This document shows, piece by piece, positions 19,301 through 24,651 of a stretch of DNA of 26,904 nt (its first letter is position 1; the number at the start of each line of letters is the position of its first letter). The position numbers and the translations under genes are program-made. The notes under the pieces are model-generated. The model did not search any database and had not been told where the DNA came from. It was given only the letters and a program-made list of their open reading frames with translations. The DNA comes from Priapulus caudatus (lineage: Eukaryota; Priapulida; Priapulimorpha; Priapulimorphida; Priapulidae). The stretch is from positions 253,480 to 280,383 of the forward strand of contig NW_014577474.1 in NCBI RefSeq assembly GCF_000485595.1. The letters are read 5' to 3'.

Positions 19301-19768
19301 AATTTACAAAAATGGGAAATTCTTTGCAAAAGTAGTTGCAATAGAGTTACAACAGTCCTGAAGACTCGCAATTTTTCTGACTATGCCGCCCCTAGGCTCG
19401 CCATTTGTGGAATTTCAAAGTGATGTTTTCAATCGCCATTAGTCGTACCAACGTTGCGATATTTCGGACCATTCCAAGGCTCACCATTCGCGAAATTTTG
19501 AAACGAAATCTTACACACAAGTTACAGCAACATTTAGGAGTTACAACAGTCCTGCCGACCCTTGATTTTTCTGACCACGCTCACCCCCTCCCTCCCGCAG
19601 GCTCCCCGTTTGTACTGAGGGTGGCCGGCGCGCCGGACGCAAGCAAGGTGAAGGTGTACGGGCCAGGCATCGAGGACGGAGTGCTGGCGCTCTACCAGAG
19701 CCGCTTCATCTGTGAGACGCGAGGTGCCGGCGCCGGCCAGCTTACCGTCAGGATCCGCGGACCGAAAG
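1907..19768 (+). CDS. Filamin, partial gene (14 exons visible)
   Basis: Filamins are cytoplasmic rod proteins that crosslink actin and dock membrane receptors and signalling proteins through tandem Ig-like filamin repeats. The 14 exons join into 794 codons without a stop, all at phase-1 junctions. Diagnostic repeat signatures recur: GSPF or SPF at the start of the last strands, V.A.G.GL at repeat starts, and AG.G.L..I.GP in the middle. I count a C-terminal half repeat, seven whole repeats, a Ser/Pro-rich linker in exon J and an N-terminal half repeat. R2 and R4 lack the G.GL signature and resemble the even-type domains of vertebrate filamins. The N-terminal calponin-homology domains and the C-terminus are absent. 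It could be a conventional filamin or a jitterbug-type paralogue; I cannot decide which. Confidence 0.93.
2210..2268 (+). repeat. Duplicate of exon A end plus splice donor
   Basis: 59 bp matching 2101-2159 with a single difference (CTTTAAAG versus CTTGAAAG). It copies the last 28 coding bases of exon A, the AAAG|GTAGGC donor and the start of the intron. Reading on from the first donor meets a stop (TAA at 2146-2148), so use of the second donor would truncate the protein; it is probably a decoy or silent. Confidence 0.95.
2269..2515. other. Intron 1, unique stretch
   Basis: Nothing recognised. The left part of intron 1 (2129-6639, 4511 bp) before the microsatellites begin. Confidence 0.6.
2516..2705. 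repeat. CA/CG-rich microsatellite
   Basis: Mixed (CA)n, (CG)n and CACG repeats on the + strand. It is opposite in strand sense to the TG arrays that follow from about 3.09 kb, so the two could pair. Confidence 0.9.
2706..3089. other. Intron 1, between CA and TG arrays
   Basis: No exon recognised. It contains a short direct duplication of CCCGGTCACCCCGGTGTNCAC type at about 2849-2912, with CACCC-rich sequence. The rest is unremarkable. Confidence 0.55.
3090..5673. repeat. Giant TG / TGTGTC array in intron 1
   Basis: About 2.6 kb of interrupted simple repeat: (TG)n from 3090 to about 3400, then TGTGTC hexamers with frequent TGTGTCC, TGTTC, TGGTC and similar variants to about 5585, then (TG)n again to 5673. 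Every reading frame is open over long distances and encodes only Cys-Val, Val-Ser or Cys-Leu alternation, so the long open frames are artefacts. Many one-base length variants may be real or may reflect sequencing error in a simple repeat. Confidence 0.97.
5674..5985. other. Intron 1, unique stretch
   Basis: A 312-bp AT-richer segment between two simple-repeat blocks. No exon, RNA gene or element recognised. Confidence 0.55.
5986..6590. repeat. TGCG-rich degenerate repeat before exon B
   Basis: About 600 bp of degenerate GTGCGTGCG sequence with a higher-order CGCGCCGTGTGTGCGTGCGTG pattern. It ends about 50 bp before the exon B acceptor. Open frames through it on both strands are long but are repeat artefacts (CVRA repeats on +, HTRRA repeats on -). 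Confidence 0.92.
6640..6813 (+). CDS. Filamin exon B (174 nt)
   Basis: Acceptor CTCGTGTTGCAG before 6640. The protein opens VDTSQAGYGNIEPEM, a clear filamin mid-repeat start, and runs through GSGIYMLTFTPQEP to LTFNGHPEA. I place the end at 6813 with donor GCCC|GTCCGT, because this gives phase 1, joins in frame to SPFEVHV of exon C through a split CGC (Arg) codon, and gives 174 nt, exactly the length of the homologous exon E, which also ends with a C and yields Arg. The donor is weak. The much better AAAG|GTACGC at 6825 is phase 0 and would break the frame to exon C. Confidence 0.8.
6821..6887 (+). repeat. 24-bp tandem repeat carrying splice-donor motif
   Basis: Almost three copies of a 24-bp unit starting AAAGGTACGCGTATGTTATA at 6821, 6845 and 6869. 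Each contains AAAG|GTACGC, a good 5' splice-site match, and the first two also contain GTATGT. The copies sit directly after the coding end of exon B. 24 bp is a multiple of three, so all copies share one frame. Confidence 0.95.
6888..7261. other. Intron 2, unique stretch
   Basis: No exon recognised between the donor repeats and the GA tract (intron 2 is 6814-8249). Two loosely similar phrases, GGTGCATTGGTCGGTGTGGCTGCTC near 7060 and GGCGCGAAGGTCGGTGTTACTGCTC near 7160, suggest an old partial duplication. Confidence 0.5.
7262..7858. repeat. (GA)n purine tract
   Basis: About 600 bp of interrupted GAGA/AGAGAG on the + strand, pyrimidine (TCTC) on the other. The minus-strand open frames of Leu-Ser repeats are artefacts. 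Such long polypurine tracts can adopt triplex structure in principle. Confidence 0.95.
8250..8432 (+). CDS. Filamin exon C (183 nt)
   Basis: Acceptor TGTTCATGCAG before 8250, donor ACAG|GTATGA after 8432, phase 1-1, 61 codons. It encodes the closing strands of one repeat (SPFEVHVKDFAMQQ) and the opening of the next: VVASGRGLKGGRVGD matches the canonical G.GL..G.VG repeat start, followed by LWFVAEVHTAEGQLETFIT, the AG.G.L..I position with the usual AG changed to AE. Residue spacing fits an odd-type filamin domain. Confidence 0.93.
8433..9607. other. Intron 3, unique part
   Basis: No exon, RNA gene or clear transposon recognised. It contains AT-rich sequence and a short GAGAGAGAGAG run near 9252. 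Confidence 0.5.
9608..9823 (+). repeat. 27-bp minisatellite, 8 units
   Basis: Eight copies of a 27-bp unit, TTGGCGTGTTCTCAATTGCA followed by TTGTTTA, with a few substitutions, ending ten bases before the exon D acceptor. Because 27 is divisible by three the frame stays open (GVFSIALFI on +, NTPINNAIE on -), but no coding role is supported. The T-rich units with CTCAATT may act as branch-point and polypyrimidine sequence. Confidence 0.97.
9834..10055 (+). CDS. Filamin exon D (222 nt)
   Basis: Acceptor TTATTACGCGCAG before 9834, donor AAAG|GTGCGA after 10055, phase 1-1, 74 codons. It opens APNGSH (the GP.G position), continues QKDGDYKIDWSPTVPGRYQI, a textbook filamin DG.Y.V.Y.P...G.Y.I segment, then IMGSPFYAEVYDPSRVV, and ends with the start of an even-type repeat, VTQAMVAHEAGFK. 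Same length and same layout as exon A, including GSPF..EVYD at the same place. Confidence 0.93.
10181..10390 (+). repeat. 24-bp minisatellite plus TGCG/TG tail
   Basis: Six units of GCATGCGTTGGTGCGTGCGT plus GCGT at 24-bp spacing (10181-10324), followed by TGTG/TGCG simple repeat to about 10390. It fills most of the 358-bp intron 4 and ends 23 bp before the exon E acceptor. Confidence 0.96.
10414..10587 (+). CDS. Filamin exon E (174 nt)
   Basis: Acceptor GTGCTCTCTGCAG before 10414, donor CCTC|GTAGGT after 10587, phase 1-1, 58 codons. With the last base of exon D it reads FKVIYVDAGRADLLVTITSP, like the even-type vertebrate domains (..ADLLVTI.SPSG), then GSGFTYISYVAQEPGKHRVV and the end ITYGGDDVPR. 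Arg stands where IPG.SPF usually has Gly, created by a split CGC codon. Exon B is identical in length and also has Arg there. Confidence 0.93.
10588..11882. other. Intron 5, left part
   Basis: No filamin exon is recognised (the whole intron is 10588-13645, 3058 bp). A (TA)n run sits at about 10850-10873, GGATAGGATAGGAT at about 11296, and a CTGCTGCTGCTG/CAGCAGAAGCAGC hairpin followed by an A11 run near 11318-11391. Confidence 0.5.
11883..12179. mobile_element. hAT-like MITE, copy 2
   Basis: A 297-bp relative of the element at 380-662, sharing the AGCTGAAATTCACTG core, the ATGCGCACAACACAT segment and the right end TGCAAGCAGAACAGGCTG. It is flanked by GTACTCG (11876-11882) and GTACACG (12180-12186), an imperfect target-site duplication. 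Both arms carry CTATGACA/TGTCATAG palindromes, for example the 10-bp stem at about 11937-11961. No coding capacity. Confidence 0.78.
12180..13241. other. Intron 5, middle part with a local duplication
   Basis: AT-rich, no exon recognised. A diverged direct duplication is visible: 12677-12738 and 12831-12910 share AGTTTCTATTTTAAT, GATTTTTGT and a TAGGTGTC end. GGGAGTCC motifs begin near 13097. Confidence 0.6.
13242..13399 (+). repeat. 79-bp tandem duplication
   Basis: Two adjacent copies, 13242-13320 and 13321-13399, sharing AACTAGTTAGTATAGCAGAA and the GGAGTCACACGGACTCC hairpin (6-bp stem). Related GGGAGTCCG phrases occur from about 13097 to 13420, so an older, longer array of this motif is likely. 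Confidence 0.93.
13577..13638. repeat. (ATT)n repeat before exon F
   Basis: An interrupted AATT/ATT run ending just before the exon F acceptor (AG at 13644-13645); it provides its T-rich tract. Confidence 0.85.
13646..13789 (+). CDS. Filamin exon F (144 nt)
   Basis: Acceptor AAATTATTACAG before 13646, donor GACG|GTACGT after 13789, phase 1-1, 48 codons. It encodes SPLTVLADEAQAGMVIATGD, closing R4 and opening R5, then GLYRCLVDEEAHFTVRG and LKDQPVVRVD. The GDGLYRCLV..AHFTV segment is a filamin repeat start of odd type. The acceptor tract is AT-rich rather than C-rich, but frame and homology leave little choice. Confidence 0.92.
13790..14232. other. Intron 6
   Basis: 443 bp, AT-rich, with TATATATA runs at about 13843-13860 and 13941-13952. 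Between them, TAATAATACA and palindromic AGCTATAT/ATATAGCT segments suggest a small fold-back. No gene seen. Confidence 0.7.
14233..14358 (+). CDS. Filamin exon G (126 nt)
   Basis: Acceptor GCGGTTCTCCAG before 14233, donor ACAG|GTAACA after 14358, phase 1-1, 42 codons. It completes the mid part of R5: GPNSIAKVTVRP, then EQGWKIFYTPVEVGIFNIKI and FGNGREIT. The FYTP.E.G.F.I.I phrase is the canonical Y.P...G.Y.I.I strand pair. It joins to GSPYHPKV in exon H through a split Gly codon. Confidence 0.92.
14359..14755. other. Intron 7
   Basis: 397 bp with no gene recognised. TGGCAGAGTGG at about 14685 resembles a tRNA A box, but no properly spaced B box follows. Confidence 0.6.
14756..14902 (+). CDS. 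Filamin exon H (147 nt)
   Basis: Acceptor GACTGTCGTAG before 14756 (weak pyrimidine tract), donor CCAG|GTATGA after 14902, phase 1-1, 49 codons. GSPYHPKVTDPRRVKVVGGW closes R5 and opens R6, and the exon ends EEKRIQFDITEAGP, the F.ID..EAGPG strand that precedes the GP loop. The insert HSIMDANNRLYLKV is unusual, replacing the short GL..G.V.. loop of typical repeats. Confidence 0.92.
14903..15071. other. Intron 8, left part
   Basis: Short unique sequence before the CAGGGTTC element; nothing recognised. Intron 8 spans 14903-15970. Confidence 0.5.
15072..15371. mobile_element. CAGGGTTC MITE with 5-bp duplication
   Basis: A 300-bp element. The left end CAGGGTTCGTAG and the reverse complement of the right end CAGGGTTCATAG match at 11 of 12 positions. 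It is flanked by GTATA on both sides (15067-15071 and 15372-15376). Internal GTCTTATAAGTACTTATTTT and GTCTTATAAGTCCTTATTTC are related direct copies. No coding capacity. CAGGG ends with a 5-bp duplication would suit a hAT-related family; the class is inferred. Confidence 0.8.
15734..15904. repeat. Imperfect inverted repeat upstream of exon I
   Basis: Left arm 15734-15792 and right arm 15849-15904 are complementary over nearly their whole length, with TCTCGTAGGCCGT/ACGGCCTACGAGA perfect at the loop side and AGAAGCAA/TTGCTTCT at the outer ends. The loop is about 56 nt. No clear target duplication was found. It may be an internally inverted MITE. Confidence 0.85.
15971..16075 (+). CDS. Filamin exon I (105 nt)
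   Basis: Acceptor TTCTTCTGCTCGTTAG before 15971, donor GAAG|GTAGGA after 16075, phase 1-1, 35 codons. It follows EAGP with GEIMADVDGPHDQVPVAVEK and ends RRRVCFTPPIE, that is, the G.L...V.GP core and the V.FTP strand of R6. The smallest exon seen. It joins to GHYELSLFWN in exon J. Confidence 0.92.
16076..16397. other. Intron 9
   Basis: 322 bp of T-rich sequence. No gene or element recognised. Confidence 0.7.
16398..16670 (+). CDS. Filamin exon J with Ser/Pro hinge (273 nt)
   Basis: Acceptor CGCTCTCGTATTTCAG before 16398, donor CCCG|GTACGT after 16670, phase 1-1, 91 codons, the longest exon. Residues 1-25 (GHYELSLFWNKVPLPKSP onward) finish R6. Roughly residues 26-57 form a low-complexity Ser/Pro/Thr linker (SSPSRSPVSPSKGS, then SSSMTTKHISGT) with possible SP phosphorylation sites. 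R7 then opens with TKVILRGRGLQEAKTKQEAE and FIIDGSHCAPG. The linker is comparable to vertebrate filamin hinges, which give rod flexibility and a protease-sensitive site; that role is inferred. Confidence 0.92.
16703..16943. mobile_element. TAA-flanked MITE in intron 10
   Basis: A 241-bp element with terminal inverted repeats AGCTGCGTTTACACTAC (left) and AGCTGGGTTTACACTAC (reverse complement of right), one mismatch in 17. TAA flanks both ends (16700-16702 and 16944-16946), the 3-bp duplication typical of PIF/Harbinger. An extra internal GCGTTTACACTGCC copy lies at about 16853. The interior repeats variants of CCAATTTG and GTTGG. Non-coding. Confidence 0.85.
16944..17380. other. Intron 10, right part
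   Basis: AT-rich; no exon or element recognised. It ends with TTAATATATGTGTATTTGCAG, the exon K acceptor. Confidence 0.6.
17381..17494 (+). CDS. Filamin exon K (114 nt)
   Basis: Acceptor TGTGTATTTGCAG before 17381, donor CCTG|GTACGT after 17494, phase 1-1, 38 codons. It reads GRPVASIQSTSKSGFGIPVD, then VEQIDNNVYRCVYVINTP. The D.N.Y.C.Y....PG pattern is the middle of a filamin repeat (R7), with an extended S/T-rich loop before it. Confidence 0.92.
17495..17734. other. Intron 11, left part
   Basis: Nothing recognised. Intron 11 spans 17495-18210. Confidence 0.5.
17735..17907. mobile_element. CAGGGGCGTG MITE with 5-bp duplication
   Basis: A 173-bp element with perfect 16-bp terminal inverted repeats CAGGGGCGTGTACAGG/CCTGTACACGCCCCTG and flanking ATTTG on both sides (17730-17734 and 17908-17912). 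The interior has two C-runs and one G-run and inverted GGGTTAC/GTAACCC-type segments, so it folds on itself. GGTTCAAATCC near the right end equals a tRNA B-box consensus, probably by chance. The type is hAT-like from the CAGGGG ends; this is inferred. Confidence 0.88.
17913..18210. other. Intron 11, right part
   Basis: No gene. AGTACTTCCAGC occurs three times in about 45 bp (18116-18155), with AGCGAAATCA on each side, a small local duplication just before exon L. Confidence 0.65.
18211..18390 (+). CDS. Filamin exon L (180 nt)
   Basis: Acceptor TTCGGCCATGTTTGCAG before 18211, donor CCCG|GTAAGC after 18390 (strong), phase 1-1, 60 codons. GAYLLNIMWGDRHVSGSPFK closes R7, and the following VSVTGSLCDPNKVTLSGEGL and KGGVIGRD open R8, a canonical DP.KV...GEGL..G. 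It ends KIDTRRAGP, the ID...AGPG strand. Confidence 0.95.
18391..18884. other. Intron 12
   Basis: 494 bp of AT-rich sequence rich in CTAATTA/TAATTAG motifs at about 18660-18760. No gene seen. Confidence 0.65.
18885..19034 (+). CDS. Filamin exon M (150 nt)
   Basis: Acceptor GGGTTCTTCTTTGAAG before 18885, donor CCAG|GTACGA after 19034, phase 1-1, 50 codons. It reads GELTAHCVGPQKVAYCELFD, then HRDGTYTLNIRPQEAGKHTL and HVKYDGENVP: the core of R8 with the DGTY...P.EAGKH...V.Y.G..VPG signature. It joins to GSPFVLRV in exon N. The donor lies inside the first unit of an intronic tandem repeat. Confidence 0.95.
19030..19600 (+). repeat. Degenerate tandem repeat filling intron 13
   Basis: Intron 13 (19035-19600) looks built from about five diverged units. 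ACCAGGTACGAACGCG, the exon M donor region, recurs at 19149, 119 bp downstream, followed by similar TTTGTGA...TTTCGAAGAGAAAT sequence. Later units keep TTTTTCTGAC, CCTAGG(T/C)(G/T)CG and ATT(T/C)GTGGAATTT-like phrases (near 19279, 19385 and 19475). The last TTTTTCTGACCACGC leads straight into the exon N acceptor. Confidence 0.75.
19601..19768 (+). CDS. Filamin exon N (168 nt), last one visible
   Basis: Acceptor CACCCCCTCCCTCCCGCAG before 19601 (very strong), donor AAAG|GTAGGT after 19768, phase 1-1, 56 codons. GSPFVLRVAGAPDASKVKVY closes R8 and opens R9 with GPGIEDGVLALYQSRF, then ICETRGAGAGQLTVRIRGPK. It stops at the GP.G loop, so at least one more exon is needed to finish this repeat. The high GC content matches exons L and M. 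Confidence 0.95.
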
Positions 19769-20790
19769 GTAGGTGGCAGCACGGGTGGCAAGGGTAGGTG
19801 GCAGCAGCAGCGGTCGCAAGGGTAGGTGGCAGCAACAGCAGTGGCAAGTGTAGGTGGCAGCAGCGGCGGCAAGTGTAGGTGGCAGCGGCAGCGGCAAGGG
19901 TAGGGTAGGTGGCAGCAGCAGCAGCAGCGGCAAAGGTAGATGGCCGGCAGCAGCAGCGGCAAGCGTATGGGCAGCAGCAGCCACGCAGCGGCCTGGCAAG
20001 GGGTAATGGAGCAGCAGTGGCAAGCAAAAAAAAAAAAAAAAACGGCTGTTTAGGTGCAGCGGCGGCAGTGGCAGCGCAAGGGTAGGTAGCAGCAGCCTAT
20101 GCAAGGGTTTAGCGGGCAGCAGCAAGCCGCGTAAAGTGTAGGTGCCAGCAGAGCAGTGGCAAGTGTAGGTGGGCAGACAGCAGCAGTCGGCAAGTTGTAT
20201 ACGGTGGCATGCAGCAGGCCGAGCAGCGCGGCTAAGGGTAGGTGGCAGCAGCGAGCTGGCAAGTGTAAGGTAGGCAGGGCAACGGCAGCTGCAAGGTAGG
20301 TACTGGTGGCAGCAGCAGCAGCAGCGCGCAAAGGTAGATCGGCAGCAGCAGGGCAAGGGTACGGTGGGCAGCAGCAGTGGCAGGGTACGGTCGGCAGCAG
20401 CAGCCGTCAGGCAAGGGGGTAGGTCGCAGCAGCAGCGGCAAGGGTAAGGTGGCAGCGGCAGCCGGGCAAGGCGTAGAATGGCAGGCAGCAAGCAGCAGCG
20501 CAAGGGTAGATGGGCCAGACAGCAGCGGCGAGGGTAGGTGGCAGCGGCAACGGCAGTGGCAAGGGTAAGGTGGCATAGGCAGCGGCCAGTTGGCAAGTGG
20601 ACTGTATGGTGGGGCGAGCAGTAGCAGCAGCAGCTGTAAGCGGCAAGGCTTATGATTAAGATCAGCAGCAGCGGCTATCAGGGTCAGGGCAGCTGGTCAG
20701 CAAGCATTCGAGTTAAGGCGTAGGTGCTAGCTGCTTGGCAGTGGGCAAGTTGTAAGGTGGCAAGCCAGCAGCAGCGCAAGGGTACACATC
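19769..20790 (+). repeat. GGTAGGTGGCAGCAG array grown from the exon N donor
   Basis: About 1 kb of degenerate tandem repeat with the core GGCAAGGGTAGGTGGCAGCA and variable extra CAG/CGG triplets. The first unit overlaps the exon N 5' splice site (AAAG|GTAGGTGGCAGCA), so AAGGGTAGGTGG donor look-alikes recur dozens of times. An A17-18 run interrupts it at about 20026-20042. Unit lengths vary by single bases, from real divergence or sequencing error. Minus-strand frames rich in Cys, Leu and Pro are artefacts. Confidence 0.93.
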
Positions 20791-21530
20791 GCGCTAGAGG
20801 CACTAGACGTCACCGGCCTCATACCTTTGGCCAACAGACTAGTATTCCAGCTCTTGGGAAGTAGATGTTGCCTTTAGCATATCATCAAGTGTGCTGTTCG
20901 AAGTGACCGTAGATAGCTCAAGCACGGAATTGATAACGTAGCTAAGCCATCCACACTGCGATTAATTTGGTATTAATCCCTTTGGGTTGCTCCGGCTGGG
21001 GCATGATGTGCACCTTTGCGAGCTCTCAAGAATTATCAGATCGCAGCTGTGACTTCTGACACGTAGTGAGACTTGCGCCGTCACTAAAGAATTGTCTAGG
21101 CAGATGTGAATAGGGGTTTATATTGTGCTTGAGGACAAGGTTCTTGACACACGCTTCACAGACTGTGTTACTGCGCAAGGACGCACTTGAACCAGTCGCG
21201 AGAATAAACTGACAGTCGTCATTTTACGACGGACGTTCTCCTTAGAGAGAATTCCTCGGTGATCTAGCTCTTGTTTGGATAGGCACAAGGCACACGGTTT
21301 GCTTGATTGAATGATAGTGCAAAAGGCACTATGTCACTTCATCGCTTCAGTGAAGAGCGCGTTACATGAATGATTGAAACTGCTCTCTTGGCCCGCCAGT
21401 GGAGTTGTGAGGCTCATTTACGACAGCCTAGAGTTGGGAGTGTGCTCGACACGCGCAGATATGTTCTTTCGTGTGCGTATGCACCAGCAAGGACGGCTGA
21501 GAAGTGCTCTTCCTTGGAGTCGGGTTGCCT
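20791..21530. other. No gene recognised
   Basis: About 740 bp of mixed sequence with no filamin exon or other protein similarity. A stretch near 21464 reads FFRVRMHQQ behind a CGCAG, but similarity to filamin is too weak to call. Confidence 0.5.
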
Positions 21531-21690
21531 ATAGCAGCGAGCAGCAGACGGCAAGGGTAGTGGCCATCAGCAGCATTGGCAAGGGTAGAGTGGCAGGCCA
21601 TAGCCAGCAAGTTGGTAAAGGGTAGGTTCCCGGTCAGCAGCGCCGCAAGAGGTAGGGTCGGCAGCAAGCAGCAAGTGGCAAGGGTTTAAC
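21531..21690 (+). repeat. Second block of the CAG/GGTAG array
   Basis: Degenerate GCAGCAGACGGCAAGGGTAG and related units, clearly the same family as the 19.8-20.8 kb array but 740 bp further on. It suggests that the array was once longer or was interrupted by an insertion or assembly join. Confidence 0.85.
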
Positions 21691-23856
21691 GTGGCCTCCT
21701 GCGATCAACGCAGAGCAGAAGTTGGAGTTCATAGCAATGTGTTTTACAGGATGGGACTACAAGGCACTATTTCGCTGCGGCACTTCTGGTCTGCTCATGG
21801 TGTTGCTGCTGTAGGTGCGCACCTTATAGGTCGTCCCCTTCTGGCAAGATTCGGCCTGGAGGGACTTTTAAGATCTCTTTCTCTCTCCTGACATAGGCAA
21901 CACTTGGTCCAGTTTCAGTGTTCCCACGAATTTTTACAGTAGAAACTCGTCATGGTTAGTTTGACGTTCAGGGTTAGAGGGTTTATCCTTTTTACCACAT
22001 GTACATGTTATATACATTTCGGTTTATGCCGGATACAACTTAGATTTTTGCACCGTCGCTAACCTAGTCGATCGTTCATCCAGTGTCATAAGTCCGTGCG
22101 ATTCTGATATTACATCCAACTACAAACCCGTTATCTTTGGCTCGGCTCTCCCGCGCTGTGCACACGTCCTGTCCATTCAGGTTGCGGCCTGCCTAACTGA
22201 TCGGGGATTGATTAGCAGATTTGGGACGACTAGTAGGTTGGGATTGCAGTATTGATGCAACTAATTTTCCTAGCTGACGACTGAACACGCCATGCTTGGG
22301 TTTACAGCAGGTGATGTCACAATGTCTTGGTTGTAGCCCGACAATCACTCCTGTCAAAGGAACTTTATCAACTTATTGCACTTGCAAATTATTAGAGCTA
22401 GATTACTCCATCACACGCAAGAGACCTTCTGTAGTGATACGCTCAGTCTAGTTTTAAGCCCGGCGACCAACGCGGTTTTACAGGTGTTGCCGATTGCCGT
22501 GCACCTGAGCATCCATTTTTGGAGCATAATAAGAGCTTTACACCGATGGTGAGACCAGTGACCAGCTAGTCCATCCAATGTGATGTGGCTGAATCGCTGA
22601 ACAAGGTATGCAATGAACAAATGGAGCCCCAAGTATATAAATATGTGTCCGTGTGCTTTCATAACAGGAAAATCTACTCAGCAGGCTTGAAACATCTAAG
22701 AATCCGACAACCTAGATCATGCAAATCGGTTCCAACTACAAATCTTCTAAGCAAAACGTCAATCGAGAGGCTAATGTTTGTCGGCATATTGAAAAATCGC
22801 CATATCTTGAATTTTCAATTGCCAATCGGGGCAAGATTATGCATAGTATCACTGGAGAACAAGTTGTGCAAAGTTTGAATGATTGTATCAATATTTTCCG
22901 ATTTTTCTGTTATCGCCCGCTAAGTACTGCTATGGGCATTCGCAAAACTCTTAGCATGTGCCGCACAGGATAACGTTTCGATTAGATTCTCCGACCAGGG
23001 GCGTGTAAGAATTGCGAAACGCGGGTTAACATGCCAAAGACAATCGTCATTATTCGTTTAATTTAATTGTTATCGCAGCTAGGTTTCTTGATGCTATTAC
23101 CGGAAGGTACTTCATCACATGAAATCCATATTTTTAATGTGTCTTACTAGATCAATCATGTCGTTTTTGGAGTACATGAGCCGAAAAGCACGTGATATCA
23201 GTTTCTCACACAGGTTTTGTTCTTGTCTGAAACCCGTTAAATACTTCTAAAACGATATTGATATTTGTGATTCCTCAACTATTTTGTGAAAGGCATGTAT
23301 GAATTAAACACAGAAAGAGGAAATAACGGCAGGCTCGATATAGAGACAAGTAAACCCGCCGGAGTTATAGGTAGCAAAACGTCCGAAACCAGCGTGGTCA
23401 GATTCAGAATGCAAGGCTGTGACAGATAAAGCTATCAAAGCACAACAGCAGTCAGGGCCAAAACGCTGAACAAAGTGAAACAGAACATGAGGAGGCGAAA
23501 AAATATTTCGGGTAGGTCGGCAAGTGACAACTTAGCAACCTGCGGAAGGAACGGCACGCACCAACCAGTCCATAAGAACAGATTGCGTTATAGATGGAGC
23601 TCCAACAGTGCAGCTTGTCCTAATTACTCCATCCTGGATTATCTCACGACAGTATTAGAACACTACAGTGCATATCCACCGTGAGCAGCAGCCAACAATC
23701 TAATAATTTGCTGTAGTCGGACGTGTAATTTACTTTCGTTCGTATTTGTTTTTGCAAAATAACAATAGTCGAATTTTTAAATATTATTATAATCGTCGAA
23801 TTACGTCACGTTGCAGCTTCCTTTAGAACTTCAAAAGAACTACTTTATTCATGGGT
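21691..23856. other. No gene recognised
   Basis: About 2.2 kb without a supported gene. Short open frames at 22585-22878 and 22719-22973 match nothing I know. The frame at 23475-23684 contains NGT and NYS glycosylation-type sequons and lies upstream of the receptor relic, so it might be a decayed receptor N-terminus, but that is speculation. Confidence 0.45.
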
Positions 23857-24651
23857 GTTTTGGCTCGGTCGCTGACATAACATCAGCGATTGGTGATTGC
23901 GTATCAGCTATATTTGCGGATGAGTATCAACCACAGGCTCCCTCAGAAGCATCCAATGCGTCATGCGTGGTTTTCGTCGCTGCGTAACACTTTAGCGCCT
24001 TCCGAGCTGCTGGCGATTTGCGAAGCTTGCGACGTTGGACGCTACATAGCTATCGTCCATCCGTTTTTCGCTACAACAGCTGATGACTGCTAGAGCCAGC
24101 GAAAACATCAATGTGTGATGGTCCGGCTCTGGCTTGTATACAATCTGTGGTCGTTCAGTGGCAGGAGCCTCTAGGCATTTACACGTTTGGCCGCCATGGA
24201 GCCTTTGTGTGTTATGATAAGGTAAACGCTAAAGGGAGTTCAGCTGGTATATTGGCTGCCATCTACGTTGGACCGTGTTGCTGCTTCGATTGACGTACGA
24301 CCTACATCGTTATAGTTCGATCATGATTGGACCACAGCGACGTGTTGCGCAGCCCAACAGATCAAGCGCAGCTTCGCAACATACTGTCAGCTTTTTGCTG
24401 GAACGTTTAAAGTAGCCAAAATCATCCTGACGCGTCGTTGGCGTGCCTTTCTTGCCTGCTTAGTCCCCACATTCCTACATTGGTTCTTTCAGAGCCTTTA
24501 CGCAATACACACCCGCAAGCCTGCTCGCCCTATTTTGCCGCCTAAATGCGCAAAGGCAACCCATTTTTTCGTTGAACATAATCCTGAATCGTTATCTGTA
24601 CTTCATGAAGTTACTGACGAGTTCCAAGCTGCAATAAGAAAGCCTTTTTAG
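23857..24651 (+). pseudogene. Rhodopsin-family GPCR relic, copy 1 (about TM2 to helix 8)
   Basis: Class A receptors are seven-helix membrane proteins that couple ligands to G proteins. RYIAIVHPF at 24040-24066 is the DRY box and second intracellular loop start; the expected Asp-Arg is disrupted by a missing base (GGAC|GCTAC), and RY-QLMT follows only after another frame change. An open frame without Met at 24316-24651 reads FKVAKIILT, then FLACLVPTFLHWFFQSLYAI, the TM6 F..C..P motif (the usual CWxP Trp is Leu), and later HNP (NPxxY region) and DEFQAAIRK (helix 8). TM2/TM3 pieces are probable at about 23860-24036. Frameshifts and stops make it non-functional as written. Confidence 0.72.

Noticed and set aside
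19534-20646. Cys/Leu/Pro/Ala-rich minus-strand frames up to 282 codons
   Set aside because: Shadows of the GGCAGCAG array and of filamin exon N.
21459-21540. CGCAG followed by an FFRVRMHQQ frame as the missing filamin exon
   Set aside because: Only a few residues resemble a filamin strand; the frame has no later GSPF and runs into the CAG array.
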